Assembly: GCA_022824525.1 (NCBI GenBank)
Contig: JAJDZT010000026.1
Coordinates: forward strand, 1 to 34,595
DNA from: Silicimonas sp.
GTDB taxonomy: Bacteria > Pseudomonadota > Alphaproteobacteria > Rhodobacterales > Rhodobacteraceae
Reading direction: 5' to 3'
Length of the DNA stretch: 34,595 nucleotides
Within the stretch, counting starts at the first letter, position 1. Each line of letters begins with the position of its first letter. The translations under genes were made by a program, and so were the position numbers. The notes under the pieces were generated by a model, which saw only the letters and a program-made list of their open reading frames with translations, searched no databases and was not told the DNA's origin. Shown in pieces: positions 24,149 through 33,627 of this stretch.

Positions 24149-25606
24149 TTGGCCAAACTCCAGGTGGTATGGTTCAAGCGAGATCTCAGGCTGCAGGACA
24201 ATGCAGCGCTGACGGCTGCCGCGCGGCATGGGCCGGTTCTACCCCTATTCGTGTACGAACCGACGATGTGGTCCCAATCCTCCCGAAGCGGGCGTCAAGA
24301 CCAGTTCATGCGCGGGGCTCTGACCAGCCTGGAACGTGACATCGCGGTTCGCGGCGGCAACCTTTCAACGATTGTTGGCGAAGTAACGGAAGTCTTGAGT
24401 GACCTAAAAAAATCTTTCGGAGGCTTCGAGCTGCATGCACATGAGGAAACTGGTGACTTGTGGACATTCGGTCGGGACGGAAAAGTTCGCAAATGGTGCA
24501 GCTCCAACGACGTGGTTTTTCGTGAATATCGCCAATTCGGGATCGAGCGTGGCTCAAAGACGTCGCGAAACGGTTGGTCCAAACGTTGGGATGCAATGAT
24601 GGAGCAACCGGTTCTGCCGGAGCCAACCGCGATAAATTGGTTCGATTGGAAGCGTGGCCGCCTACCGGAACCGCAATATGATCTAAAGCTCGAGTGGGTT
24701 CAAAGTGCAGGACGACGCGCGGCAAATGACACTCTTGATAGTTTCCTCACCCAGCGCGGCGAGTACTATCAAAAGGACATGTCTACGCCCCTCGCCGGGG
24801 AGTCCGGATGCTCGCGTGTTTCCCCTCACTTGGTTTGGGGGTCGATGTCGATGCGGGAGATGTATCAGGCGACAATTGCCCGCCAAGATGCACTCCGCTC
24901 GGGACCTTCGGAGAAGCGAGGGTATTGGTTGAAGTCGTTAAACTCGTTTGTGGGAAGGCTGCATTGGCACTGTCACTTCACTCAAAAACTCGAGGACCAG
25001 CCGGATCTCGAGAACAGATCAATGATCCTGGCCTACGACGCGCTCCGGCAAAGCAATGCAGAGCGACTAGAGAGATACGAAAACGGAATGACGGGCTATC
25101 CTTTTGTGGATGCATGTATGCGGTACCTTGCGGCAAACGGGTGGATCAACTTCCGCATGAGAGCCATGCTGGTGTCTTTCGCCTCTTATGATCTCTGGCT
25201 GCCATGGCAAGAAAGTGGGAAGGTCTTGGCACGCCTATTTACAGACTATGACGCCGGCATTCACTGGCCACAGGTTCAAATGCAGTCAGGGGTCACCGGG
25301 ATAAACACGGTGCGAGTCTATTCACCAATCAAGCAAGGGCTCGATCAAGATCCGACCGGCGACTTCACAAGAAGATGGGTGCCCGAGTTACGATCCCTTC
25401 CCGGCAAAGCCGTACACGATCTTGAAACCGTCGCCGAGGCGCCAACCACTTACCCGAGACCGATCGTCGACCACAAAGCGGCGACGACTTACGCCAAAGA
25501 TCAAATCTTTGCGCTGCGCAGAGATCCGGTGCTCAAGGCTGAAGCTGCTGCCGTCATGGAAAAGCATGGAAGCCGAAAACGGCAAGCGAAGCGGCGACGC
25601 GCATAA
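24149..25606 (+). CDS. Cryptochrome/deoxyribodipyrimidine photolyase family protein
   Basis: 485 residues. The N-terminal DNA-photolyase alpha/beta domain begins VVWFKRDLRLQDNAAL and LPLFVYEPTMW. A helical FAD-binding domain follows: SRVSPHLVWGSMSMREMY, FVGRLHWHCHF, GYPFVDACMRYLAANGWINFRMRAMLVSF, and FTDYDAGIHWPQVQMQSGVTGINTVRVYSP. It should repair UV-induced pyrimidine dimers with light, or act as a blue-light receptor; sequence alone does not decide. It is not of the iron-sulfur (FeS-BCP) class, because the expected C-terminal cysteine cluster is absent. The start is a TTG at 24149 with GAGGA 8 bases upstream; a TTG at 24134 is possible, and the ATG at 24126 is out of frame. It runs opposite to its replication-gene neighbours. 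Confidence 0.93.
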   Translation: MAKLQVVWFKRDLRLQDNAALTAAARHGPVLPLFVYEPTMWSQSSRSGRQDQFMRGALTSLERDIAVRGGNLSTIVGEVTEVLSDLKKSFGGFELHAHEETGDLWTFGRDGKVRKWCSSNDVVFREYRQFGIERGSKTSRNGWSKRWDAMMEQPVLPEPTAINWFDWKRGRLPEPQYDLKLEWVQSAGRRAANDTLDSFLTQRGEYYQKDMSTPLAGESGCSRVSPHLVWGSMSMREMYQATIARQDALRSGPSEKRGYWLKSLNSFVGRLHWHCHFTQKLEDQPDLENRSMILAYDALRQSNAERLERYENGMTGYPFVDACMRYLAANGWINFRMRAMLVSFASYDLWLPWQESGKVLARLFTDYDAGIHWPQVQMQSGVTGINTVRVYSPIKQGLDQDPTGDFTRRWVPELRSLPGKAVHDLETVAEAPTTYPRPIVDHKAATTYAKDQIFALRRDPVLKAEAAAVMEKHGSRKRQAKRRRA

Positions 25607-25608
25607 CA

Positions 25609-26349
25609 TCACACAAAGCCCGAGGCTGCCTTAGTGAGCAGGATCATCGAAAGCAGCAAAAGCAGCACCTCGATCACGCGCATGAAGACTCTATCGGACA
25701 TTCTCTTCACCATCCAACGCCCAACAAATGTGCCAGCGATGCCGACGGCGGCAAGGCCCGCCGCCAACGTCCAATCCAAACCTTCGAAAAGACCCAAAGC
25801 ATAGTAGCTTGGTATCTTGGCAAAGTTGGCGAGAGCAAATGTGATCGCCATTGTACCCGCGAAGATCAGGCGCGGTAAGTTCTGCGGAATAAGAAATGCC
25901 TGGGTCGGCGGCGCTCCGGAGTGAGTAATAAATGTCGTAACCCCAGCGACCGCACCCCAAAAAAGCCCCGGCACGACCTCCGCCTCCTGGATGCCTTCCT
26001 TTGGCTTTCCGAACCAGCGACGTGCCACGGTCCACAAGCCGATGAGACCGGTAAAAGCGAGCAACACCGGTTCCGGCGTGAAAGGAACAATTATCGTCGC
26101 TATGATTATTCCTGCAAACATAGCCGGCAAAAGGATAACGACGTTACGCTTGGAAAAGTCTTTCCGATACAACCAAATCGCAGCGACATCCGTCACGATT
26201 AGCACCGGAAGAACAAGAGCAGCCGCCTGAACCGGGTTCATGAAGATTGCCAAGAAAGGCACTGCAAGCGCCGCTGCGGATGCAAGCCCGCCCTTGGCAA
26301 CACCGATTACAAAGGCGGCAATTAGGAGCCACGGAAGAAGTTCGATCAG
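25609..26349 (-). CDS. TSUP (TauE/SafE) family permease, apparent CTG start
   Basis: A membrane protein with about eight hydrophobic segments and the family features GVAKGGL in the first helix pair, NPVQAAALVLPVLIVTD, and THSGAPPTQAFLIPQ in the second half. TSUP proteins move sulfite, sulfonates or other anions; the substrate is unknown. The first GTG (26262) or ATG would remove the first helix and the conserved KGG. Extending upstream, the frame reads LIELLPWLLIAAFVIGVAKGG with no ATG, GTG or TTG before an in-frame stop inside dnaA. A CTG at 26347-26349 lies 9 bases after GGAGG and gives about 246 residues, the usual length. The gene is thus coupled to the dnaA 3' end. It ends 2 bases from the convergent photolyase stop. 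Confidence 0.85.
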   Translation of the reverse strand: MIELLPWLLIAAFVIGVAKGGLASAAALAVPFLAIFMNPVQAAALVLPVLIVTDVAAIWLYRKDFSKRNVVILLPAMFAGIIIATIIVPFTPEPVLLAFTGLIGLWTVARRWFGKPKEGIQEAEVVPGLFWGAVAGVTTFITHSGAPPTQAFLIPQNLPRLIFAGTMAITFALANFAKIPSYYALGLFEGLDWTLAAGLAAVGIAGTFVGRWMVKRMSDRVFMRVIEVLLLLLSMILLTKAASGFV

Positions 26350-26353
26350 AGGA

Positions 26354-27733
26354 CTAGGCCTCCAGCGCGCGGCGCAGCATTTCCAGATCGTCGGCTATCT
26401 GGCTGTCATGCTGCATCAACTCTTCGATCTTACGCACTCCGTGCATAACCGTTGTATGATCACGTCCACCGAAGCGGCGGCCGATCTCTGGCAAGGACCG
26501 TGTGGTCATCTGTTTTGAGAGATACATCGCCACCTGACGCGGGCGCGCGAACGTGCGGACACGCTTGGGGCCAATCAAATCCGAAAGACGGATGTTGTAG
26601 TGATCACTGACCTTGCGCTGGATTTCTTCAACCGTGATCTTCCGATCGCTCGCGCGGATAACGTCGGCAAGACAGTCTTGCGTAAGCTCCATTGTGATCT
26701 CACGACCAACGAGAGAACCGAACGCAAAGAGGCGCATCAACGCTCCTTCAAGGACACGAACATTCGTTGATATCCGGTGCGCCAGGAACTCAAGAACGCC
26801 ATCCTGGATCTCGAGGTTCGGGAACTGCTCCGAAAAGAGTTCGACTTTCTGCTGGAGAATGCCAAGGCGCAGTTCGTAATTGGTCGGATGCAGATCTACG
26901 ACAAGTCCAGATTGCAGACGGCTGACGATCCTATCCTCAATGCCGTCGATCTCCGTCGGCGCGCGGTCTGAACTCACAATGATCTGCTTGTTTTGGTCAA
27001 CCAGAGCATTGAACGTATGGAAGAACTCTTCTTGCGTGGCATCTTTTCCAGCGATGAACTGGACGTCATCAATCATCAGCACATCGACCGAACGGAACAG
27101 CTGCTTGAATGCAATCATGTCCTTGTCCCGCAAAGCTTGTACGAACCTATACATGAACTGTTCGGCAGATAGATAGACAACACGCAAACCAGGAGAGCGT
27201 GTGCGCAGTTCCCAAGCGATGGCGTGCATGAGGTGAGTTTTGCCAAGGCCAACGCCGCCATAGAGAAATAGAGGGTTAAAGGTTACCGATCCACCTTCTG
27301 ACACGCGTCGCGCCGCAGCATGCGCAAGCTCGTTCGGCTTACCAACAACGAAACTGTCGAACGTGAAGCGACTGTCGAGGGGAGCGCCAGGCAGTTCTTC
27401 TCCGCCAACGATTGCAGACGGCTTTGCCAGGCTTTCCGGTGCTGGTTGCGCCTCAACTTCCTGCTTTACAGATTTGCTCGAAGGTTCTTTCTGGTTAGGC
27501 ACTGAAAACTCTATGCGCGACACTGGCTCCCCCGCTTTGATCAGTACCTTTTGGATATCGTCTCCGAAGTTGCGCGACACCCAAGTGCCCATGAAAGTCG
27601 TCGGCACAAAAAACGTCGCGACTCCACCTTCCAAACCAGCCAATTCAAGCGGCTCGATCCAGTTTACGTAGTTGTTTTTTCCGACTGCAGACACAAGGTT
27701 CTCACGAACCTCACCCCAAGTTTCATTTGTCAT
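26354..27733 (-). CDS. dnaA: Chromosomal replication initiator protein DnaA
   Basis: 459 residues. Domain I begins MTNETWGEVRENLVSAVG. A low-complexity domain II (about 82-115) is rich in Q, E, P and S. Domain III is the AAA+ ATPase with Walker A GGVGLGKTH (159-167) and Walker B LMIDDVQFI. Domain IV carries the DNA-binding signature GGRDHTTVMHGVRKI. It binds DnaA boxes and opens oriC. A rhodanese gene lies 24 bases upstream in the same direction, so dnaA may be transcribed from beyond it. A downstream TSUP gene starts from the dnaA 3' end. Confidence 0.98.
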   Translation of the reverse strand: MTNETWGEVRENLVSAVGKNNYVNWIEPLELAGLEGGVATFFVPTTFMGTWVSRNFGDDIQKVLIKAGEPVSRIEFSVPNQKEPSSKSVKQEVEAQPAPESLAKPSAIVGGEELPGAPLDSRFTFDSFVVGKPNELAHAAARRVSEGGSVTFNPLFLYGGVGLGKTHLMHAIAWELRTRSPGLRVVYLSAEQFMYRFVQALRDKDMIAFKQLFRSVDVLMIDDVQFIAGKDATQEEFFHTFNALVDQNKQIIVSSDRAPTEIDGIEDRIVSRLQSGLVVDLHPTNYELRLGILQQKVELFSEQFPNLEIQDGVLEFLAHRISTNVRVLEGALMRLFAFGSLVGREITMELTQDCLADVIRASDRKITVEEIQRKVSDHYNIRLSDLIGPKRVRTFARPRQVAMYLSKQMTTRSLPEIGRRFGGRDHTTVMHGVRKIEELMQHDSQIADDLEMLRRALEA

Positions 27734-27757
27734 CGTTGGCCCGTTACTTTTTTGTCC

Positions 27758-28207
27758 TTACGACTGGCGCCAAGCCAGCCCCCGGGCCTTCCAACCATTA
27801 TGGTCGCCCCGGTGTCCCGATGCGTCCAAATCGCCCTCAAACCCCTCAGCCACGTTAAGGCAATTGACCGTTGCACCCTTCTGAGCAAAGTGGCCAGCTA
27901 CCGTCATCGCAGCCTGGAGTGACCTTGCGCCCGAACGACATAAGAAAAGAAGTGGTCCCGGGCTGTCCGACCCCAGAGCCTCTTCCAATTCCGTCGCGAA
28001 CGCCGGGTTGTGAGACATGTCGGGAAAGCGCGACCACTCGATGAAGAGTGGTTTCTGCGCGAGTTCCCCGGTGTCAGGTATGCCGACGAATGTCCATTCG
28101 GCACGTGTCCTGACATCAATGAGACGGGCGGAATTATCCGTTTCCAAAATGTGCCACGCTTCGGTCGGATCTACCTCACCGACCAGCGGGCTACTGCCCG
28201 TTCCCAT
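27758..28207 (-). CDS. Rhodanese-like domain protein
   Basis: 149 residues with a single rhodanese domain: ARLIDVRTRAEW at the N-terminal side and the active-site loop LCRSGARS with the catalytic cysteine in the second half. WSRFPDMSHNPAF in the middle is typical of the alphaproteobacterial group. Such proteins carry persulfide sulfur; the acceptor is unknown. The ATG at 28207 has a GGGGGA about 8 bases upstream. The gene is leftward, 24 bases before dnaA, in the gap where many genomes have only rpsT and dnaA. Confidence 0.9.
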   Translation of the reverse strand: MGTGSSPLVGEVDPTEAWHILETDNSARLIDVRTRAEWTFVGIPDTGELAQKPLFIEWSRFPDMSHNPAFATELEEALGSDSPGPLLFLCRSGARSLQAAMTVAGHFAQKGATVNCLNVAEGFEGDLDASGHRGDHNGWKARGLAWRQS

Positions 28208-28364
28208 CGAAACTGTCCCCCCAGGACGAAGTGAATCGCAAGGTCGAATTTGGCGATTTGAAACGACTGCCGCAACAAGCCTTTGAGCTTGACACTGTCC
28301 ACCCGCCGAACGAATCCGGCTCGCATCTGAAATTGCCGAGCCAACTCAATAGAGATAGCCGAAC

Positions 28365-28394
28365 AAAAAAAAATCGCGCCCCTTAGGACGCGAT
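28365..28394 (-). terminator. Terminator of rpsT
   Basis: An 8-bp stem with one bulged base (28373-28380 with 28386-28394, loop CCTTA) is followed on the minus strand by nine T (complement of 28365-28373). It begins 19 bases past the rpsT stop. It is the strongest intrinsic terminator I noticed, and separates rpsT from the rhodanese-dnaA unit. Confidence 0.88.
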
Positions 28395-28412
28395 CGATCT
28401 TGACGGCGGGAC

Positions 28413-28676
28413 TTAGCCTATCGCCTTAACCCGCGCTGCGAGTCGCGACATTTTTCGCGCGGCAGTGTTCTTGTGGTAGACGCCTTTTGTGACGCCACGC
28501 ATGAGTTCCGGCTGCGCTTGTTTGAGAGCTTGAGCAGCCGCGTCCTTGTCGCCTGACGCAATCGCCTCTTCTACTCGGCGAAGGAAAGTGCGGATGCGCG
28601 AACGGCGTGCTTTGTTCACGTCAAGGCGGCGCTGATTCTGGCGCGCGCGCTTCTTGGATTGGGCTGTATTCGCCAT
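28413..28676 (-). CDS. rpsT: 30S ribosomal protein S20
   Basis: 87 residues, highly basic. It begins [26 protein letters not shown] and ends [13 protein letters not shown], matching S20 throughout. It binds 16S rRNA in the small subunit. It is a single-gene unit with its own strong terminator, and a 146-base leader/promoter region separates it from the enoyl-CoA hydratase stop. The neighbourhood with dnaA and mutM is conserved in alphaproteobacteria. Confidence 0.98.
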   Translation of the reverse strand: MANTAQSKKRARQNQRRLDVNKARRSRIRTFLRRVEEAIASGDKDAAAQALKQAQPELMRGVTKGVYHKNTAARKMSRLAARVKAIG

Positions 28677-28822
28677 GGTCGTGTCCCTTTGTTTAGCGGG
28701 TCCAAATTCTGTAGCACGAGCGACCCGCTTCCGGTCATCGGACCGGCGAACACATAGCCTAAGCGGGCTCCACGCGCATGTATCGGGGCCGTTTAGGGTA
28801 ATTCCTCGATCTTGGGAAGACC

Positions 28823-29599
28823 CTATTTGTCGCGGAACTGTGCTTCTCGCTTTTCAAGGAAGGCCGACATGCCTTCCTTTTGATCTTCGGTCGCAAAGAG
28901 TGAGTGGAATAGGCGACGCTCAAACAAAAGACCTTCGCGAAGAGAAACCTCTTCCGCACGGTTAACTGCTTCCTTAACCGCCATCGCCGTCAGCATCGAT
29001 TTTTCTGCAATCTTCTGAGCAGCCGAATTCGCTTCTTCCATTAGCTTCTTGGCAGGTACAACACGGCTAACGAGCCCGGCACGTTCTGCTTCCTCCGCAT
29101 CCATGAAGCGACCAGTCAAATGCATGTCCATCGACTTTGATTTGCCAACCATTCGTGTGAGGCGCTGCGTACCTCCCAGCCCGGCTACAGTTCCAAGATT
29201 GATTTCCGGCTGACCAAACTTGGCGGTATCCGCTGCAATGATAAAGTCGCATATCATTGCCAGTTCGCACCCGCCACCAAGTGCATATCCTGAAACGGCT
29301 GCAATTATCGGCTTGCGGCAACGCATGATGCGCTCGGATGGCTCGGTGAAAAGGTCCCCGCCAAAGGCATCGACAAACGTCAAGTCTGACATTTCACTGA
29401 TATCTGCGCCCGCCGCAAAAGCCTTGTCGGAGCCTGTCAGAATAATGCAGCGTACCTTGTCGTTGTCGTCTGCTTCTGTCACCGCGTCCGCGAGTTCGTT
29501 AATCATCTTCTGACTAATTGCATTCAACGCGTCAGGCCGGTTCATCCGGATCGTCGTTACGTGTTCTTCCGTTTCGACGATGATGGTCTCAAAAGCCAT
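28823..29599 (-). CDS. Enoyl-CoA hydratase
   Basis: 258 residues of the crotonase superfamily. The oxyanion-hole motif [11 protein letters not shown], the [19 protein letters not shown] block with the first catalytic glutamate, and [18 protein letters not shown] with the second glutamate are all present. These are the two glutamates of genuine hydratases. It hydrates trans-2-enoyl-CoA to 3-hydroxyacyl-CoA in beta-oxidation. The N-terminal MAFETIIVE fits the group commonly annotated FadB1 near dnaA in roseobacters. It lies 63 bases downstream of mutM in the same direction. Confidence 0.94.
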   Translation of the reverse strand: MAFETIIVETEEHVTTIRMNRPDALNAISQKMINELADAVTEADDNDKVRCIILTGSDKAFAAGADISEMSDLTFVDAFGGDLFTEPSERIMRCRKPIIAAVSGYALGGGCELAMICDFIIAADTAKFGQPEINLGTVAGLGGTQRLTRMVGKSKSMDMHLTGRFMDAEEAERAGLVSRVVPAKKLMEEANSAAQKIAEKSMLTAMAVKEAVNRAEEVSLREGLLFERRLFHSLFATEDQKEGMSAFLEKREAQFRDK

Positions 29600-29662
29600 G
29601 AAGTTTGCTCACGTCTGTTGCGCTTGTTGCAAAGGCTTATCAGCCCCGTGCCTTTCTTCAAG

Positions 29663-30514
29663 CTATCTTTGGCAAATAGGACAGTAGAAGCTCGACCGTC
29701 CAGACTGCACGATGCGCTTGATCTGTCCGCCGCAGTTCGGCGTCTGACACGGCTGCGCTTCGCGATCATAGACAGCGAAGTTGTGCTGAAAATACCCCAA
29801 GTCACCGTCGGTGGTTCTGTAGTCGCGTAGGGAAGATCCGCCGGAATCGATGGCCTCCCGCAAGACGTCGCGAATGTGGGGCACAAGTGCCTCGGCTCTG
29901 TGGCGCGCAATCCTGTCACTCCGGCGCGTCGGTGAGATGCCCGCTCGGAACAGCGCCTCACATACATATATATTGCCAAGACCTGCCACTAGCTTCTGAT
30001 CAAGCAAAGCTGCCTTTACTGGGGTTTTGCGATCTTTCAGCTTACCGGCGAGATAGGGCCCATCGAAGTGGTTGCCAAGCGGCTCAGGACCGAGATCGCG
30101 CAAGAGTTTGTGATTGCTGATCTCTGCAGTTGGAGCAAGATCCATCGCTCCAAACCGTCTTGGATCGTTAAAAGTCACCCTTGCGCCAGACGCCATGTGA
30201 AACACTACGTGATCGTGCTTCTCGGGCGACGGGTGATCGTGGAGGAATTGGCCAAGCGGATCGCCGGATATGAGAATGCGACCAGACATCCCGAGATGCA
30301 TCAGAAGCGTCTCGCCACTCGACAAGTCCGCCAGGATGTATTTCGAGCGTCGCCTGAGCGCTTCCACTCGCACCTGGCTCAGCCGTTCAGCCATTCGCGG
30401 TGGGAAAGGCCACCTCAAATCTGGGCGATTGATGCCGGTCGAAGAGATGACCTGTCCCTCCATCGTCGCAAGAAGTCCACGCCGCACTGTTTCGACCTCA
30501 GGGAGTTCAGGCAC
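29663..30514 (-). CDS. mutM: Formamidopyrimidine-DNA glycosylase
   Basis: 283 residues. The start is a GTG at 30514 giving (M)[13 protein letters not shown], with the catalytic Pro2 and Glu3. The helix-two-turn-helix is followed by a C-terminal zinc finger with four cysteines, CQTPNC and CPIC. It removes 8-oxoguanine and formamidopyrimidines and nicks the strand. It is divergent from ubiE, sharing a 143-base upstream region. Confidence 0.97.
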   Translation of the reverse strand: MPELPEVETVRRGLLATMEGQVISSTGINRPDLRWPFPPRMAERLSQVRVEALRRRSKYILADLSSGETLLMHLGMSGRILISGDPLGQFLHDHPSPEKHDHVVFHMASGARVTFNDPRRFGAMDLAPTAEISNHKLLRDLGPEPLGNHFDGPYLAGKLKDRKTPVKAALLDQKLVAGLGNIYVCEALFRAGISPTRRSDRIARHRAEALVPHIRDVLREAIDSGGSSLRDYRTTDGDLGYFQHNFAVYDREAQPCQTPNCGGQIKRIVQSGRSSFYCPICQR

Positions 30515-30657
30515 GGCTCAACAACGCCCCTGCGACCAATGCGCCCGTGCGGATGCGATAAGGCAACTTCCGAATTAACTCAGACATGGAAAGACAAACT
30601 GCGCTGGCTCATGACACCTTGGAAGGTATAAGTGCCGCGCCGAACAAAGCAAAGACG

Positions 30658-31410
30658 ATGAACGAGACAGACGAGAAAACCACTCATTTCGGTGAACGCC
30701 TTGTACCGGAAGAAGAGAAAGCCGGGTTGGTTCACGGTGTCTTTTCCAGTGTCGCCTCAAAGTACGATGTGATGAACGATGTGATGTCTGTGGGCATTCA
30801 TCGGCTCTGGAAAGATGCCATGATGGACTGGCTTGCGCCAAGAAATGGGCAGCGCCTGCTCGATGTTGCAGGAGGCACGGGCGACATTGCATTTCGGTTC
30901 TTGCGCCGCGCGCCAGGTGCCACAGCAACCGTGACCGATATGACAGAGGCCATGCTGATCGAGGGACGGAAACGCTCTGAAGCAGAAGACTTTGCAGATC
31001 GTCTGGACTGGGTCACCGGCGACGCAATGGCGCTTCCTTTTGAAGACAATGCTTTCGATGTCTACACGATTTCTTTCGGCATCCGAAATGTAACGCGCAT
31101 CGAAGATGCCTTGCGCGAAGCCTATCGAGTGCTGAAGCCCGGCGGGCGGTTGATGGTGCTTGAGTTCTCGCAACTCCCGAATGCCGGAATGCAGAGACTT
31201 TACGATATCTACTCTTTCAATGTGATCCCTCGGATGGGCCAGGCCATAGCGGGCGATCGTGAAAGCTATCAGTACCTTGTGGAATCGATCCGGCGTTTCC
31301 CTGCGCAGGAACAGTTTGCGTCCATGATCCGTGACGCTGGTTTCAGCCAAGTAAAGTATCGAAATCTTTCGTTGGGAATCTCGGCTTTGCACTCTGGTTG
31401 GAAAATCTAA
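30658..31410 (+). CDS. ubiE: Ubiquinone/menaquinone C-methyltransferase UbiE
   Basis: 250 residues. The SAM-binding motif [39 protein letters not shown] and the C-terminal [15 protein letters not shown] are all UbiE-specific. It C-methylates the demethoxy-quinone ring in ubiquinone synthesis. The ATG at 30658 ([12 protein letters not shown]) matches the family N-terminus; a start at 30586 would add 24 residues of no similarity. The stop lies 3 bases before the ubiB ATG, so the pair is an operon. Confidence 0.96.
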   Translation: MNETDEKTTHFGERLVPEEEKAGLVHGVFSSVASKYDVMNDVMSVGIHRLWKDAMMDWLAPRNGQRLLDVAGGTGDIAFRFLRRAPGATATVTDMTEAMLIEGRKRSEAEDFADRLDWVTGDAMALPFEDNAFDVYTISFGIRNVTRIEDALREAYRVLKPGGRLMVLEFSQLPNAGMQRLYDIYSFNVIPRMGQAIAGDRESYQYLVESIRRFPAQEQFASMIRDAGFSQVKYRNLSLGISALHSGWKI

Positions 31411-31413
31411 AGC

Positions 31414-32934
31414 ATGAGGGGCCCTCACAACCTTCTCCGGTTGATCCGAACCGGCGCAACTTTTGAACGCACTGGCGCTATGCGTCAGGTGTTGGAGGCA
31501 ATGGATGCGCCGGCATCTCTTCGGGTCGCGGCGCGCGTCTTGGGATGGCCGTTTAAGTGGTTGGGAATTCGAGGTGACCCTTCACAACCGCCAGTTACGC
31601 GTGCGCTTACCGCGCTGGGGCCAGCATACATCAAATTCGGTCAGATTCTCTCAACACGCCCAGATGTGGTTGGCGATGAACTGGCCGAGCAATTGCGAGT
31701 GCTGCAGGACAAGTTACCCGCGTTTCCGACATCGATCGCGAAAGAAGCTGTAGAGTCCGAGCTGGGGCATCCAGTTGAAGATCTTTTCTCGGAATTTTCC
31801 GAGCCGGTCGCCGCCGCGTCCATCGCGCAAGTTCACCGCGCCCGAACACTTGAGACCGGCGAGGAAGTGGCAGTCAAAGTCCTGAGGCCCCGAATCGAAC
31901 AAGCGTTCCGTCGAGATGTGGACGCCTTTTATCTTGCCGCGCAAGTCATCGAGCTTCTTTCGCCCGGCTCAAGACGGCTTCGGCCGATGGATGTCATCGA
32001 GCATTTCGAAGGCGTGGTTATGGGCGAACTGGACCTTCGTCTTGAAACGTCAGGCGCCGCTGAGTTCGCTGACAATACCGCATCCGACGAAGGATTTCGC
32101 GTTCCTCAGGTAAAATGGGACCTGTCCTCGCGTCGCGTAATGACTTTGGAGTGGGTGGAGGGGCTGCCGCTGAGCGATCTCGATGCGATTGATGCGGCGG
32201 GTCACGATAAGGTCAAGCTCAGCGAAAAGGTCCTGACGACTTTTCTAAGTCACGCGCTGAACGACGGGTACTTTCATGCTGACATGCACCAGGGCAACCT
32301 CAAGGTTGCTTCGGATGGAACGCTGGTCGCTCTCGATTTTGGTATCATGGGGCGCATCGACGCCTTCACGCGACGGGTCTATGCCGAAATTCTGATCGGC
32401 TTCATCCGAAAGGACTATCGCCGGGTGGCCGAAGTTCACTTTGAAGCCGGCTACGTATCGCCAGATCGTGATGTTGACGAATTCGCGCGCGCGCTTCGCG
32501 CTGTGGGGGAGCCGATTTTTGGCATGGACGCCAGCCGCATTTCAATGGCGCGATTGCTTGCCTACCTCTTCGAAGTGACCGAACGCTTTGGAATGGAAAC
32601 GCGTACCGAACTCATTCTGCTTCAACGCACAATGGTCGTCGTAGAGGGCGTGGCTCGTTCACTCAACCCGCACATAAATATCTGGGATGCCGCGAAACCT
32701 GTCGTGGAAGGGTACATCGCCGAGAACATCGGTCCCAAGGCGCTGATTAGGGACACAGCTCAGACCCTTCGTATCCTTTCACGCTTCGGGCCAAAGCTCC
32801 CTCAGCTCGCGGAGGCGGCATTGATCGCTCAGGCAGACCGCCGTGAAGCCCCTAAGGATGCTGCCGGAAGACCCCGCTGGTTGAGCTTGGCAATTGTAGC
32901 GATATTAGCCTTCTTGTTGGGGCTACTCGTTTGA
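31414..32934 (+). CDS. ubiB: Ubiquinone biosynthesis kinase-like protein UbiB
   Basis: 506 residues of the ABC1/ADCK atypical-kinase family. The KxGQ motif is in GPAYIKFGQILSTRPD, the VAVKVLRP lysine and the HADMHQGNL catalytic loop follow, with LDFG as the metal site. A hydrophobic C-terminal segment (LSLAIVAILAFLLGLLV) anchors it to the inner membrane, where it supports the ubiquinone synthesis complex by an ATPase activity. It follows ubiE by 3 bases. Its last 12 bases overlap the convergent flgD. Confidence 0.96.
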   Translation: MRGPHNLLRLIRTGATFERTGAMRQVLEAMDAPASLRVAARVLGWPFKWLGIRGDPSQPPVTRALTALGPAYIKFGQILSTRPDVVGDELAEQLRVLQDKLPAFPTSIAKEAVESELGHPVEDLFSEFSEPVAAASIAQVHRARTLETGEEVAVKVLRPRIEQAFRRDVDAFYLAAQVIELLSPGSRRLRPMDVIEHFEGVVMGELDLRLETSGAAEFADNTASDEGFRVPQVKWDLSSRRVMTLEWVEGLPLSDLDAIDAAGHDKVKLSEKVLTTFLSHALNDGYFHADMHQGNLKVASDGTLVALDFGIMGRIDAFTRRVYAEILIGFIRKDYRRVAEVHFEAGYVSPDRDVDEFARALRAVGEPIFGMDASRISMARLLAYLFEVTERFGMETRTELILLQRTMVVVEGVARSLNPHINIWDAAKPVVEGYIAENIGPKALIRDTAQTLRILSRFGPKLPQLAEAALIAQADRREAPKDAAGRPRWLSLAIVAILAFLLGLLV

Positions 32935-33624
32935 ATCCAATTTGGGCTCTCGCAGCGCTGCGACATTCTCGGACGAAACGACCGACCCACCAGTGACGAC
33001 GAGCTCGATGCCATCAGACCCTTGGCGCGCCTCGGTTATCCGAGCATAGTGCGGAACGGTTTCTACGCTTGTGAGCTCACCTTGATTGAAGCTCTCCAGC
33101 TCCAGCGAATAGAGACCTTGCGAAAGCGGATTTCCACCGGCATCGGTACCAACCCAAGCATACACTCCCGGTGTCGGAGAAATGCCCTCTCTCGAAACTT
33201 CGCGCCCAAACGAGTCCCGAACTACCAGCTCGGCGCGATCCGACCCGACATCGGGATCAATCACTATGTCAGTCGGCTGGCCGTCAATCACGATCGGTGC
33301 TTCGACGCGGGCTTCCATTCCGACCCAACCTGCGAGCTGCGCGAGATCTGATGCTCCAAGAGCGCCGGTCAGGTTGCGAAGCAGATCGTTCGTTTGCACC
33401 TGCTGTTCGACGCCAGAAAATGTTGCGAGCTGAACGGCGAAGTCCTGGCTCTCGATTGGGTTGAGCGGGTCTTGGTTTTCAAGTTGGGTCGTCAGCATAA
33501 GCAAAAAGGTCTCAAAGTCTGAAGACAGCACCTCGGATGAGGATTGAGCTGACGAGGTTTGCGTCGAAGCTCCCGTTTGCGCTGAGGCCGTCGGAGACAG
33601 GCCATTCTGAAGTTCAAGTGTCAT
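32923..33624 (-). CDS. flgD: Flagellar hook capping protein FlgD
   Basis: 233 residues. The conserved N-terminal block is FLLMLTTQLENQDPLNPIESQDF followed by LATFSGVEQQVQTN. The first 35 residues are Ser/Thr/Gln/Ala-rich, as in exported flagellar proteins. FlgD caps the growing hook so FlgE subunits can polymerise. It is separated by 3 bases from the fliK frame upstream. That fliK is truncated, so flgD expression could now depend on readthrough from the IS. Confidence 0.92.
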   Translation of the reverse strand: MTLELQNGLSPTASAQTGASTQTSSAQSSSEVLSSDFETFLLMLTTQLENQDPLNPIESQDFAVQLATFSGVEQQVQTNDLLRNLTGALGASDLAQLAGWVGMEARVEAPIVIDGQPTDIVIDPDVGSDRAELVVRDSFGREVSREGISPTPGVYAWVGTDAGGNPLSQGLYSLELESFNQGELTSVETVPHYARITEARQGSDGIELVVTGGSVVSSENVAALREPKLDSNE

Positions 33625-33627
33625 GGA

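Noticed and set aside
23981-28412. Possible oriC near dnaA or dnaN
   Set aside because: I found no cluster of DnaA boxes (TTATCCACA or close variants) in 23981-24148, 27734-27757 or 28208-28412. The only near matches (such as TGTCCAC at 28296) are single and weak.
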